Assembly: GCF_026213295.1 (NCBI RefSeq)
Contig: NC_079412.1
Location: forward strand, 3,861,813 to 3,925,812
Origin: Gadus chalcogrammus
Lineage: Eukaryota > Chordata > Actinopteri > Gadiformes > Gadidae
Length of the DNA stretch: 64,000 bases
Direction of reading: 5' to 3'
In this document: piece by piece, positions 21,101-28,869 of the stretch
Numbering within the stretch: position 1 is the first letter of the stretch
How the letters are laid out: each line of letters opens with the position of its first letter
Notes under the pieces: generated by a model
Database searches by the model: none
The model's input: the letters and a program-made list of their open reading frames with translations, nothing else
Told to the model about the DNA's origin: nothing
Made by a program: the position numbers and the translations under genes

Positions 21101-23524
21101 TGTCATAGTTGACGACGGCAAATGTAAAATAGGTACATCTTCATGTCGATATGTTTATTGTTGTCACTTTCACTTGTCACTTCTTGCCATTAAATTAAAT
21201 TATGTGGCTTATTACCACTGTCACTTCCATTCCATTTTGGTGCTGATAATTTGAAACAGGAATGGTGTTCTACAGAACTTTTCGTGTTCAGTGTTGTCAT
21301 TTGGCACTTAATTATCTGGCTACTTACCCTGTAGATGCTCGAGGGTCATTCTGTGTCAACTCAACCAGAGTCTGGCAGCTTTAGATTTTAACTTTAGATT
21401 TTGATAGTATATCATTTTAAAGAACTAAAGTCGGTCCCCTGGTGCTGTGCTGTTTGTGGTTATGTAGCCACTAAGGAGCGGTGCAACTGAATGCAAGAGG
21501 ATGATAAATCACTCAAAAGACCTCTGAACAATTTGTCCCCCTCACTTCTGAAATGATGGCTACGCGCCTCCACCCCTCAGAGCCCCCCGTTTGTCTGAAC
21601 AGACCCAGGGCTCCGCCCTCAGTGTCAGTTTGACCCTCTCCCAGTGGATCATTGCCATCTGATATTTCCAGGCCTCTGATGTGTTAAAATGTACAAATGA
21701 CAGAAACTCTTGCAATACCCCTTGTCGGGTAATCCATTTACACTGGTACGTGGAAAATGAGTAAGAAAGAACACTAAGGTTCACTGGTAAAACATGTGTG
21801 ACCTTAAAGAGCACAGATTTAGCACGACTCGACAAACAATGACGATGGCAACAGGCGACTCACTTCAAGTTATCTGTCCGCAGAATTTTTAGTTACCATT
21901 TAAAAAAAAAGAAGAATAATCTGGTTTTTGCTGCTTGCAGCTTTGGTTACTATTATTATTATTAGTTATAGTAGTAGCAGTATTAGTATAATGCAGTTTA
22001 AATCAAAATATATCACAGAGAGCATTCACTTTTCCATAACATGTGAACCCAATATGTCCGTTGAGCACACACAAACCTACCGGTGTTCCAGGTGTTGCTG
22101 CAGGACGCCCAGGGAAGCTCAGAGCTGAAGGAGGAGAACAGGTAGAAGAAAGCCCAGGCCAGGATGATGATGTAGTACGTGCTGGAGTATAAGACCACCA
22201 CCTGACTTCCGTAACCTATTCCTGTCCAGGAGAATTACCAGTGGGCGTTAGGTGGGGGATGGCGTCAAAAAGATCAAGAAGAGTCAGGGGCCCATGATTT
22301 CTGGTTGTACCCATCACTGCACAATAACAGAAACCCACTTTTGGGGGATACGCAAATTCATGCAAATTCAACAGATATATTTGGTTTGCATGGTCCACTA
22401 AGTGTAGCGCTGTGCACCTCACTCTCAGGATCAATTAAACAATTGTGAATAGATGTTAGTAGCTTTACAGACACTGATAGAATGAAGGTTAATTTTTCAA
22501 GATTTGATAGAATTATTTATACAAAATTGCAAAAAGATAAATGTAAATATTAGATTGCATTAATTGATTTCTCTGCCTTTGATATTTTATTTTATATTAT
22601 ATTACCTATTGTCTTACTGGTTGCTAGATATTACTGCGTGCCTTTCGCAAAAATTCTCCCAAGCCCTTATGGTTTCTCCATGTTTACCTTCAAACAGAGG
22701 GCATATCTTCCTCCAACAGGTGATACTGCCCTGGGCAGTGTACTGGCCTAGGGTTGTCTCCAACAGAAACAGTGGGATCCCACACGCAAACAAAAATACC
22801 ACATATGGTATGAAGAACACCCCTGAGGAAAAATAACGATTAGTTTCCACTTCAATGCAAGTTTGGACATTTCACCATTCAACATCCAACTTCACACCTC
22901 AACATGCAATTAACCTCCCCTACATTTGACTTCAGGCAGCTGTCCTGAAGAATGTTATACATAATTATTGGTTGGACTTGTTTCAACAGCAAGACAACCC
23001 ACTCTATCAATGGCAACACCTTTTTGACAGATTTTAAAAATGTTATGATTTATGATTATTACGATTGCTTTCTGCTGATATCACTTGTATGAATAAAGTG
23101 CTTGGCACTTGGTTCTAAATTCACTAAATAAGTTCTTAATCATCCAATTTACTTATGTATTATATATTTATCTGGGCGCCATTCTTCAACTTAAAATTAT
23201 TTATCTTTGATAAGTATTCTATGCTTACTAACCAGGTAACCTTTTTCCAAGTTACTTAATTCCTAATTTATTCATCAGGGCCCAGTCCTTTTCGTTTTCA
23301 TCATAACCAAATTACAAAATTGTATCCTCAGCTCACCTCCTCCGTTTTTATAGCACAGGTAGGGGAACCGCCACACGTTTCCCAGCCCTATGATCTGCCC
23401 GGCCACGGCCAGCAGGAATTCAAGCTTGTTGGACCACTGGCCCCTGGTGAAGGTTTTGAGCACAGGGATCTCTGTTTTCCCGTCCTGCTGGGACTTCGGG
23501 TCGTAGTGTGGGTCCATCAACATT
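255..23524 (-). CDS. SLC6 sodium/chloride-dependent transporter, GABA/betaine/taurine group (GAT2/GAT3/BGT-like), 13 exons, partial at C-terminus
   Basis: Plasma-membrane transporter that would use Na+ and Cl- gradients to take up GABA or a related osmolyte/amine. I built 13 exons with GT/AG borders: 23524-23337, 22822-22688, 22221-22081, 7502-7415, 7328-7196, 5587-5453, 3570-3467, 3298-3174, 2550-2438, 2316-2179, 2092-1990, 671-571, 425-255. Counting from ATG 23523 they give 1674 nt, 558 open codons, and every splice phase agrees; exon sizes match the SLC6 family pattern. Visible signatures are [17 protein letters not shown] (TM1), ETTLGQYT (TM2), YYIIILAWA (TM3), DAGTQIF (TM6), LGLDSQ (TM8) and FQLFDYY (TM10). 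The large outer loop has NWS, NAS and NVT glycosylation sequons. The family is about 600-620 residues, so the last exon (cytoplasmic tail) is left of base 1. The first exon begins AATG just after an acceptor, so a 5' leader exon probably exists upstream but I could not find it. Odd point: the pocket residue at 43 is Gln (see findings). The exact paralogue (GAT2, GAT3, BGT1 or a fish-only member) is unresolved. Confidence 0.95.
571..671 (-). CDS. SLC6 transporter exon, TM11 start
   Basis: 101 nt, acceptor ccacag, donor GCATT|GTAAGT. It encodes [19 protein letters not shown], the family-typical EDMIGYRP loop, and the first half of TM11. Confidence 0.94.
832..1135. repeat. 39-40-bp minisatellite with CCAAT boxes
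   Basis: Seven to eight direct units of about 39-40 bp, each with GGGACTGTGTTGTAGTGG and GGCCAATCAGG. CCAAT cores start at 870, 909, 949, 989, 1028, 1068 and 1108. It sits in the intron between the TM10 and TM11 exons. Confidence 0.9.
1277..1347 (+). repeat. Direct repeat copy 1 (about 65 bp)
   Basis: AAAAGACAAGGCTACTCTGG to CATTCCCTTTGC is repeated nearly exactly at 1832-1900, in the same orientation. The foldback repeat at about 1535-1832 lies between the two copies. Confidence 0.8.
1535..1832. mobile_element. Foldback MITE-like element
   Basis: The two arms are inverted copies of each other over about 105 bases. Both contain CCACCAGGTGTGA, GTGATTAGCCATTACAAG and CAGGTGGGCGTGTCCAC, with a loop of roughly 60 bases at 1660-1725. 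No coding sequence is present. The outer end carries GGGGGCA. Confidence 0.82.
1832..1902 (+). repeat. Direct repeat copy 2 (about 65 bp)
   Basis: Second copy of the sequence at 1277-1347, differing at only a few bases. It ends about 90 bases from the TM10 exon. Confidence 0.8.
1990..2092 (-). CDS. SLC6 transporter exon, TM10
   Basis: 103 nt, acceptor acacag, donor TTTG|GTGAGA. It encodes [20 protein letters not shown] and the rest of TM10 to GWVFG. The change to CSGMT where GABA carriers usually have AASGMC or ASSGIC is notable. Confidence 0.93.
2179..2316 (-). CDS. SLC6 transporter exon, TM8 end and TM9
   Basis: 138 nt, acceptor tggtag, donor CAGAG|GTGAGG, phase 0. It encodes [18 protein letters not shown], then a basic loop (HRRK) and TM9 ending VTE. 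Confidence 0.94.
2438..2550 (-). CDS. SLC6 transporter exon, outer loop 4 and TM8
   Basis: 113 nt, acceptor taccccag, donor GTCAG|GTCAGC. It encodes [12 protein letters not shown], then TM8 ending LGLDSQ, whose Asp and Ser belong to the Na2/Cl- region in the family. A dispersed repeat begins about 16 bases upstream of the acceptor. Confidence 0.94.
2567..2815 (+). repeat. Dispersed teleost repeat (ATATAGCGCTTTTCTA family)
   Basis: It starts GGACTGCATTTATATAGCGC and continues with TTTTACAATACTGCC, GTGTCTTGCTCAGGGACAC and GGGGATCGAACTAGCAACC. Related copies lie at 6800-6885 and 62975-63080, with a reversed fragment at about 40880-40960. The GATCGAAC block resembles an inverted tRNA B box, so a SINE origin is possible but not shown. 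Confidence 0.75.
3046..3124. repeat. (CT)n microsatellite
   Basis: About 39 uninterrupted CT units. On the gene strand it is (AG)n, beginning about 50 bases after the TM7 exon donor. Confidence 0.97.
3174..3298 (-). CDS. SLC6 transporter exon, TM7
   Basis: 125 nt, acceptor tccccag, donor GTCAG|GTGGGC. It encodes [20 protein letters not shown] (TM7), SVLGFMA and the KVAESG of outer loop 4. A (CT)n microsatellite lies about 50 bases into the next intron. Confidence 0.94.
3467..3570 (-). CDS. SLC6 transporter exon, TM6
   Basis: 104 nt, acceptor tttgtag, donor ACAA|GTAAGT. It encodes [18 protein letters not shown], the unwound TM6 that lines the substrate and Cl- sites, then [12 protein letters not shown]. 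The residue after QIF is Tyr where most relatives carry Phe. Confidence 0.93.
3575..4028. other. Intron sequence, nothing recognised
   Basis: Apart from short AT-rich tandem pieces (TATATAGTCGTTTT, TTTTATAG at 3940-4015) I see no exon-like or repeat structure here. Confidence 0.5.
4031..4225 (+). repeat. Partial copy of the GTGTTCC-ended TIR element
   Basis: Closely matches 20440-20614 (shared TATTGCGGGGGAGG, CTTCCGGTTAGTGCACCACA, AGTGTACTCATGGAAGTATG), ending GGATATCGGAACACGG. That end equals the terminal inverted repeat of the complete element at 19499-20614. Its own left end is missing. Confidence 0.8.
4813..5300. mobile_element. Probable MITE with GCCGCGTTTCCACTGCAGG
   Basis: A 50-bp unit (GCCGC(A/G)TTTCCACTGCAGG to GGTTCGCAAAGGTGCGG) is present twice in tandem at 4813-4924, followed by GC-rich sequence containing CGTCTCGTTTTCAGTACCCC. 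The borders are uncertain. Confidence 0.45.
5453..5587 (-). CDS. SLC6 transporter exon, TM5
   Basis: 135 nt, acceptor tctcag, donor CATG|GTAACA, phase 0 on both sides. It encodes [20 protein letters not shown] (TM5), TLPGA and the loop [11 protein letters not shown]. Confidence 0.94.
5850..5985. repeat. GAGCTCAGTACTG tandem repeat
   Basis: Five to six irregular units of GAGCTCAGTACTGGTCCTGAGAA or a shorter form, in the TM4-TM5 intron. Confidence 0.85.
5985..6245 (+). repeat. Dispersed repeat, copy 1 of intronic pair
   Basis: Begins CAGGGCTCCGCCCTCAGTGT and runs to GACGATGGCGAAAGGCGAC. It matches 21600-21860 in the same direction with moderate divergence and small indels. Confidence 0.82.
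6335..6712. repeat. 12-bp minisatellite GGGCTGTCTGTA
   Basis: About 30 variant copies of GGGCTGTCTGTA or GGGCTGTCTATA, with a higher-order repeat of about 120 bases. The unit length is a multiple of three, so false reading frames are open on both strands (RAVC on plus, DSPT on minus); I do not call them genes. Confidence 0.95.
6790..6890 (+). repeat. Fragment of ATATAGCGCTTTT repeat
   Basis: Contains GGTATATGGACTGCTTTGAT, ATAGCGCTTTTTTGTAACC and AAAGCACTTTACAAT, as in the repeat at 2567. Confidence 0.75.
7196..7328 (-). CDS. SLC6 transporter exon, TM4
   Basis: 133 nt, acceptor ctttag, donor GGAAAG|GTAAGA. It encodes RRVLNVTES (a third sequon), then [21 protein letters not shown], which is TM4, and KSTGK. 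Confidence 0.93.
7415..7502 (-). CDS. SLC6 transporter exon, glycosylated outer loop 2
   Basis: 88 nt, acceptor ccatag, donor TGGGA|GTGAGT. It encodes the second conserved loop Cys (TCLPL) and the sequons NWS and NAS, ending in EFWE. This is the least conserved part of the family, and the call rests mainly on phase, position and EFWE. Confidence 0.88.
7701..8554. mobile_element. Non-coding element with GGGTCCGAGCA inverted ends
   Basis: The left end GGGGTCCGAGCAGCGAAGC mirrors the right end GCTCGGACCC, and a TTA lies on each outer side (7698-7700, 8555-8557). Inside, at 8238-8325, are two strong hairpins. No transposase is visible. Confidence 0.65.
8580..10047. mobile_element. Non-coding element with GGGTGTCAAGCAG inverted ends
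   Basis: The left end GGGTGTCAAGCAGCGAAGC and right end CTGCTTGACACCC are inverted copies over 13 bases. The interior has two diverged tandem copies of about 240 bases (8960-9230 and 9420-9670) sharing CAAAACCGTTTGGCCG and CATATCATA. It belongs with the neighbour at 7701 by its AGCAGCGAAGCTGC head. Confidence 0.65.
10215..10305. repeat. Left arm of a foldback repeat split by a hAT-like insertion
   Basis: CCCCTTCCGGTAGACCCC and GAGATCGAAAAATATGAATG recur inverted at 17755-17850. The element is interrupted at 10306 and resumes at 17295. A related arm lies at 26060-26150. Confidence 0.8.
10907..11759 (-). pseudogene. LINE ORF2 3' part: YADD box, thumb and C-terminus
   Basis: Begins at the YADD catalytic box ([14 protein letters not shown]) directly beside the Harbinger insertion, then [26 protein letters not shown] and the cysteine-poor C-terminal domain ending at 10907. 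The part 11512-10907 is open for 201 codons. Confidence 0.9.
11763..12914. mobile_element. Non-autonomous PIF/Harbinger element
   Basis: 1152 bp. Terminal inverted repeats GGGCCCTATTTT and (reverse) GGGCCCTATCTT are flanked by exact TTA duplications (11760-11762 and 12915-12917), the PIF/Harbinger signature. The interior is rich in GCGCAAGTG and GGCGCAAG, typical of fish members; no transposase is seen. Confidence 0.9.
12918..14900 (-). pseudogene. LINE ORF2 5' part: AP endonuclease and reverse transcriptase palm
   Basis: The AP-endonuclease motifs are visible as [30 protein letters not shown] and [11 protein letters not shown] motifs follow: [31 protein letters not shown] (first Asp) and [21 protein letters not shown] frameshift/stop lies near 14838 and the reading frame otherwise runs open into the Harbinger element at 12914. 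Its open frame begins with GTG at 14665, but homology shows the protein starts earlier. Confidence 0.9.
15187..16366 (-). pseudogene. LINE ORF1: coiled-coil plus SGNH/GDSL esterase-like domain
   Basis: ATG at 16366 starts a heptad-like segment ([18 protein letters not shown]). The frame shifts near 15960, and the downstream frame (15978-15187, 263 residues) holds an SGNH fold: block I VGDSITRN, block III HTGYNDM and block V DGIHPN, so the catalytic Ser, Asn, Asp and His are all present. Esterase domains are known in ORF1 of CR1 and L2 LINEs, where they are thought to aid membrane or RNA-particle interactions. Broken by one frameshift; the residues themselves look conserved. Confidence 0.85.
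16501..16538. repeat. Perfect 16-bp-arm hairpin
   Basis: TTCATCTTTCAAGCAT, loop TTACTC, then its exact reverse complement; pairing extends with a few interruptions to both sides. Confidence 0.9.
17295..17850. repeat. Right part of the split foldback repeat
   Basis: Continues the element broken at 10305: GGAGAGAAAGTAATTATTTT at 17305 is inverted at 17750-17775, and the terminal GGTCTACCGGAAGGGGCGGA mirrors the left arm at 10240. It carries a 400-base non-coding middle. Confidence 0.75.
17855..19490. other. Intron sequence with unassigned repeat fragments
   Basis: CCACCAACAGGTCAAGG at 18588 recurs at 8767 (CCACCAACAGGTCAAAG), so part of this stretch belongs to the 8580-type element family. 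No exon-like sequence is seen. Confidence 0.45.
19530..20215. mobile_element. GATCGACCGAT-type teleost repeat
   Basis: It opens GAGATCGACCGATACAG with GCCGATA units and closes ATATCGGCCGATAACATCGG. It interrupts the 22-bp-TIR element and is itself interrupted at 19652-20010. Confidence 0.7.
19652..20010. mobile_element. MITE with CCTGGAAATCCAGA ends and RecQ-like fragment
   Basis: 359 bp, ends CCTGGAAATCCAGA in inverted orientation, flanked by TA on both sides (19650-19651, 20011-20012). At 19797-19868 the plus strand reads [20 protein letters not shown], which looks like RecQ-type helicase motif I (Walker A). Confidence 0.75.
20925..21595. mobile_element. Probable insertion with GCGTAGC inverted ends
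   Basis: GGGCGTAGC near 20933 mirrors GGCTACGCGC near 21558, and near-identical 25-base copies of GTCTGAACAGAC..CAGGGCTCC flank the segment (about 20905 and 21592). No coding sequence is seen. Confidence 0.5.
21600..21860 (+). repeat. Dispersed repeat, copy 2 of intronic pair
   Basis: Matches 5985-6245 in the same direction (GTGGATCATTGCCATCTGAT, GGCCTCTGATGTGTTAAAAT). Confidence 0.82.
22081..22221 (-). CDS. SLC6 transporter exon, TM3 and start of outer loop 2
   Basis: 141 nt, acceptor tggacag, donor ACCG|GTAGGT, phase 1 on both sides. It encodes IGYGSQVVV, the TM3 core YYIIILAWA and the loop start with the conserved Cys of CSNTW. The following intron is 14.6 kb, enlarged by nested transposons. 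Confidence 0.93.
22688..22822 (-). CDS. SLC6 transporter exon, end of TM1 and TM2
   Basis: It runs from acceptor cctcag to donor GAAG|GTAAAC, 135 nt, starting phase 1. It encodes GVFFIPY, then the TM2 stretch with ETTLGQYT and the [15 protein letters not shown] loop. Most GABA-group members have Ala where this protein has Val after GGG. Confidence 0.93.
23337..23524 (-). CDS. SLC6 transporter exon with start codon, N-terminus and TM1
   Basis: The acceptor (ccccag) is followed by A-ATG, so the start ATG at 23523 sits one base into the exon. It encodes a 26-residue cytoplasmic N-terminus, the RGQW motif at residues 27-30 and TM1 through CYKNGG. The donor is GGAG|GTGAGC, phase 1. A further Met at residue 3 is a possible alternative start. 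Confidence 0.93.
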
Positions 23525-25550
23525 CTGGGGGAAAAGACAGATGTTTTGTTTCAACACACATGGCCGGTTTTATCAGATACATTAAACTCAACATACAGAT
23601 CTTCGGCGAATAATAGGACTTAATTCATATGACTTACTACACCCAGAAATAAATCGTAGCCCATAAACAGAGCTGATAATTTGAAGCAGAAAATGCTTCC
23701 ATTGGCTTAACCATAGGGCTGTTAATCCGATAAATAATAATATCAGACGATAAATTATCCGAGAAATAAAGCCCCCATCCACGAGATAAAAAGGGCCCAC
23801 CAAGGCTTATTCCCACGATTAGCCAGAGAGAAGCACTTAGAGGGAGATCAGTAAGGATAAAACAAATTTGAAGTAAAGCTGTGTGTTCTGTCTGTATGTT
23901 TTAGATGGTCTACTAAATATTAAGCAGGCGTGTATCAAATGTATTAAATGCATCTCAAATGAATGTCTCTTAAATGGATATTTGAATGGGATTTATCTAT
24001 GACGCCCAAGCAAAAATGACTTCCCGCCCAACTATCACATCTGTGCACAAAAACGATTATTGAGAGCCCTTTACTGCACCTCGCGCAAGCATATAAAATC
24101 CTTCAGCAGGCAAATAAAGTGAGACAGCACTGAACTGACGCCCCCGTGCACATATGTGCTGCACATTCGGATATAAACTCTCCTCACGTGGTAGTTTTCT
24201 ATTCACTTATTGGGTGGCGCAAGCCATGGGCCTTGTTTCCCTGAATGTGATCGGTTACATTGCGTTACGTTACGTTGCCGGACCAGTCCAAACACCTTTT
24301 GAAGTGCTTCGACAATATATTAGGTTGCATCAGGCAAGCTCACTAGAGTCTGCCCAAGAGCTGATTTCTCAGGACTGTCTGCACAGCTTTCATGGCTTTA
24401 ATAACAAGATATGTGAATGACGTATGCATGAAAGTGTCCTGTTACAAAGTTATAGAATGTTCAGACAAGGACGTGGATAAGATTGAAGATGATGATATAC
24501 ATGGAACAAATCCCAACAATACGAAAACAACAGGAGTTGGTTGGTGGTGGAGCCATGCATTGACATGGTGTGACAACAAGCCTGGCTTGGAGCTCATGGG
24601 AGAATCCCTTGTTGGGAGAGCAGGTGTTCTGCAGACCAGCTCGGCTTTTGTTTTTGTTAAAGTTCTGGATAATAGTCTTCAAATTTATTCAGTGGTTTCC
24701 TGATCTCTTTTTCATTTTTTTGTTTAGGTTTTGCAGTTACCACAAATATGCATACATAGATACCCTCCCCTGATGCAATTAAATGGCTTGAGATTCAGGT
24801 AATGTCTGTTCTCTATTGTCTAAGTTAGTCATGTGTTCTCGAAACAAATACAATTAGCCAGCTCTCTAAGAAATATATTTCGGGGTTTGGGGCGTCATCG
24901 CGTTCAGCCCTCCTGTGTGTACCATCAGTATTGGCAGTATTCTTGCTTGATATTTTTCCTAATTGTGGATCAAATACTCTGTACAGCCTTTGCTGAACTT
25001 TACAAAGATTAGACAAATATCTTATATATCCTAAGGCATTTTGCCTATGCCTTTCAGGGCTTCTGCAAAAAGGAATTTGTTTGGTTTGTCGGCAGGACGG
25101 ACAGAAGTCACTTATCTGTTTACAACAAACCTCTGCTCATGATTACTGCACCAACGTTTCACTCTAATATGTGTGAAATATTCGCTTAATGATATGTATT
25201 TTGTTAAAAACACTCATAAAACCAGATTTAAGGGCCAAGCACGTTGAGAATGTCGCGTTTGTTATCCTCATGTGTTCAATTCTGCATGTTTAGTAGCCAC
25301 AAGACAGGAGACAACCGATCAACAGAGAAGAATCCAACAGCTCAAAACAAGAACTAAAACGTCTTGATGCTGCTGTTTTGCACTTTTACTTCGTAATTGT
25401 TAAATGGCACTTTGTTCTGTTTTGAGTGTGATTTGTTTGGAATTCAAAGTTTGATGTTTTTACATTATTTGTGGTTTTTATACCAATGTCAAATTATGAT
25501 ATTCTGGAAATAATACAGTTTGGTATAATTCTATCTAAATAGTTTACTAA
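23525..25550. other. No gene recognised
   Basis: Upstream of the first recognised transporter exon. The transporter leader exon and promoter should lie in this direction, but no CpG-rich or TATA-led start can be pinned. The 88-codon plus-strand frame at 24154-24420 shows no family signature. Confidence 0.4.
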
Positions 25551-25556
25551 ATTAAG

Positions 25557-25735
25557 AGCCGTTTGGGAGCTAAAAGAGCCAGCTCTTATCACAGGGCGGA
25601 GCAAAACGATCTGGTTCACTAAAAAGAGCTGGCTCTTATTGCTGGGCCGAGCCAAATGATCTGGCTCACTAGAAAGAGCTGGCTCTTACTGCTGGGCCGA
25701 GCTAAATGGCTCACTAGAATGAGCAGGGGCCTCTA
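25557..25735. repeat. AAGAGCTGGCTCTTA tandem repeat
   Basis: Three units of about 57 bases containing AGAGCTGGCTCTTA, GCTGGGCCGAGC and GATCTGGCTCACTA. The palindromic GAGCCAGCTC core is common in fish hAT ends. Confidence 0.75.
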
Positions 25736-26059
25736 CGAATTCTCTTTTTTGCATAGGAAATTTCCTTTCCTATGGAGAGACCCGGAAGTACTTGGAGGAA
25801 AGGTGGTTCAACTTAAAAAAAACGTAGAAAAGGAGCCATGATGCATCCTTTAATCCTCCTTTAGCATAGGTTACTCCTGGGGAACCTTTATGAAAGGAAA
25901 GGTGATAGTGGTATCCCATAATCCTTTACGGCGGCAATATTTAAAGGAGACATATTATGGTGTTTTCCCAACAGGTAAACATAGTATTTGGGTTCCAGAA
26001 AACATGTTTTTGAAGCTGTTTGCTGGAAATAGCTTTTAGGAAAAAAAAGTATCGTCTAC

Positions 26060-26150
26060 CGCTATAGAGTGGCGAAGTCACGCCCCTTCCGGTAGAGCTC
26101 ATGGGACCTATGAGATCGAAAAATATTAATGGGTGTCAATGGAGAGAAAA
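26060..26150 (+). repeat. Arm of the CCCCTTCCGGTAG foldback family
   Basis: GTGGCGAAGTCACGCCCC, TTCCGGTAGAGCTCATGGG and GAGATCGAAAAATATTAATG match the arms at 10215 and 17850. The preceding 25935-25965 (TTTAAAGGAGACATATTATG) is also a common fish repeat. Confidence 0.7.
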
Positions 26151-26771
26151 CAACTCAGGCACGACGGAAGTACTCTGGTGTGACGGAAGTGAGAGTAATA
26201 TTCATGTTTACTCTCACTTGTTTTTCTCCGGGCTGCAGCTGGACCAGACTCGGCTGAGCTTTTTCAGTTTCGAGGTAATTACATGTACGGATTCACTCGT
26301 TAAAAAAAGGGATCATTTTTTATTCCAACAAGCTAAATAATAGTACTACGAGCATCCCCGTAGCAAGATATGAGGTCACCAATGGACCTCGTCATTCTTT
26401 TTGGAGCTAAACATGAAATTGAAAAGTAAAAACGATTGTAGGCTATATAAAATCAGGGGTTGAGAACTTATCTGAGATGGGTGCATTCTTAATAAAGTTC
26501 AGAATTGTTGGCTCTGGTGAAAGCACATCAGACACAGACGCAGAACTAAATAGTTCTCACTAATGGGGAAACATTACCGGATCCTTATAAGGATATTGGA
26601 TAGCCTTATTCCAAATATCCAAGTTGGTAACTATTAGGCTATTATATGATATTATAGCCTACAGGTATCTTATAGAAGAAAGCCTGGCTTATCTACAAAC
26701 TAAAACCTTTGTGCATAGAAATCAATAGATTACAAACAGAATTGACCCTCTAAAAGACTGCCCAGTAGCCC

Positions 26772-26892
26772 TTTACTGCTCCTTTAACTTCTACCTGGCC
26801 CCTCTAGAGCTCCTTTAACTTCTACCTGGCACCTCTACGGCTCCTAGCTTCTACCTGGCCCCTCTACAGCTCCATTAACTTCTACCTGACCC
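26772..26892. repeat. Tandem repeat CTTCTACCTGGCCCCTCTA
   Basis: Four units of 30-37 bases with the core AACTTCTACCTGGCCCCTCT. Confidence 0.85.
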
Positions 26893-26899
26893 GGCTGCT

Positions 26900-27660
26900 G
26901 TGCAGTCCGGATAACGCAGCGAGTGAAGGTGTTCAGATTCCCATTCTGTCCTCCCCTTTAACTCAAGGTAGGCTATTCATTGTCCGTCTACGTTTATTCT
27001 TTCAATAATCTGCTGAATTTACACAAAAGAGCTGCATTTACAGAATTCGCAAAAAAATTTAAAATGTAAAAATTAGGAGAATAGGCTACATAATATTACC
27101 GGGAAGATGGCATCATTTTATGATTCAGTTCACGTTATCGTTTCATTGAAATGCGTGCATTTAGTTCCGCCCATGCAGCGACAAAGAATTGTCCTGACAA
27201 AGATCTCCACAGAGCGGTCCCTAGTGCCCGAGTGAGCCAGTAACCTTTAGCCTACTTTCCCCCGCCGCAGCTCGGGCAGCAGCGGTGCGGTGACCACCGA
27301 AGCCTCGTCTCAACGGATAAACAACCCCACGGCATCTGAACCTGGAGTATGAATAACAATCCTATCCACTACTGACGACCTGTATGAAGAAATGTAGAGG
27401 AAATGGTAATGAAGAATACCTGACGCTCCTCGTTGCCGAACGATCGCTGTGCGGGTCTCCCAGTGGACTCGTCCCCTTTCAGATGTCTTTTAAACCAGGG
27501 CTCTCTCCACGGTCGGACCCATGTGGAGACTGGATGGCAACAAGTTGTTACAAGTGCAATGAGCAAGCGGGAGAGCATTCGGTGCGCGTGTGATGAGGGG
27601 CGCAGGGCGGAGCCTGTTAGCTGGGGGGGGGGGTGCTCTCACTTTCCTTATTATCTTACC
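26900..27660. other. No gene recognised
   Basis: A moderately GC-rich stretch (27230-27330 has CCCCCGCCGCAGCTCGGGCAG). It could hold an untranslated first exon or promoter, but nothing in the sequence proves this. Confidence 0.35.
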
Positions 27661-27667
27661 AAAAAGG

Positions 27668-27760
27668 AAGTATTACTACTATACTGCTACTATTACTAAT
27701 ACCACTACTACTACTACTACCACTACTACTATTACTACCACTAACAACAATAATACTAAA
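27668..27760. repeat. (ACT)n-type microsatellite
   Basis: Imperfect run of ACT/ATT/AAT triplets. Confidence 0.9.
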
Positions 27761-28127
27761 ACATGTTTTGTGTTCAAATAATTTAATAGGCTAATTGCTG
27801 GGAATTAAAAATAAAAAATAGCGCTACATTTTGTAAATGCTCCATGACCAGAGCCGTCTTAAAACACAGAGACAGCTGAGAGCCCAGAAGGATTTTAATG
27901 CACATCGAGCCACATGAGCTTTTTTTTTAAATCAACGAATACATGGCAAACGTATTAGCTGATCAACATACAGTGTAGGAGTTGTCGTTGCTTGGTATGG
28001 TCAAAGCCTAGCTGATAAGGAAGTCTGGTGGAGCTGAAGTTCAAGTTAAGGAATAAATGAATAAGCTTGTAGAAAAATAATGAATTTATATGATGAAATT
28101 TATATTTACAATGTAAAATAATTGTTT

Positions 28128-28400
28128 TAAAGGGATACTTCACCGGTGGAGATTTGAAGGTTAATGAAGTAAATAATCCTATGTATTATAAATGTGCAAA
28201 AAGAAATTGAAATCGGTTTATCCTAGCCTGAGAAAAGGCAGAAAGTGTCTCTCTGGCTCAAAAGTAAGAAATCCTCCAACTACCACAGTGCATTGCGCTC
28301 GCTGCACTGCCCGCCTGTTTCCGTTTGGAGGGGGAAGGACCCATGATCCTGGCGCGAGTGTTAGCGCGAGCAAACTTTGTCTAAACATATCCCCGTGATA
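28128..28400 (+). repeat. Dispersed repeat starting AAAGGGATACTTCACCGG
   Basis: AGGGATACTTCACCGGTGGAG and CATTGCGCTCGCTGCACTGC are typical of a widespread fish non-coding repeat. The borders are estimated. Confidence 0.5.
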
Positions 28401-28869
28401 CGATGACTAGTTTAGACTTCTGTTTTTTCAAATGCATCATTTGTATATTACTGTACAGCATTAAAACATTTGCTAATTACAGTAGCTCAGCATATCAAGT
28501 ATTTGTACTCAACCTTTTCTCCCCAGTTGAAATAAGTGTTTATCTTATACAATAGGCCTACTTTAGTGTAACAACACTTGGGTTAGTAAACAAATCACAA
28601 CAACCAACATGAATTTGAAGTTTTATTCATGGTACATTTTTGAACTATTTGCAAAACTAAAACGTGTAGTGTGCGTTTGCTGGAGTCAATAGTCACAGCT
28701 CAGCTTAAGCATCTACTGTCTTCTGGTAGCCACGGTACTGCCCATCTTGTGCTGGGTAAGTATGCTGCGTTTTATTATCCATCCGTCTCGGAGGTCCGAG
28801 GACGTTGCCTAGCGACACGCACGAAAACGCCCCTTTTCCTCGGACAGCAAACTCGCCATCTCGGTTGAA

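Noticed and set aside
24154..24420. 88-residue plus-strand frame upstream of the transporter
   Set aside because: No family signature, no splice context that fits a leader exon, and opposite strand to the gene.
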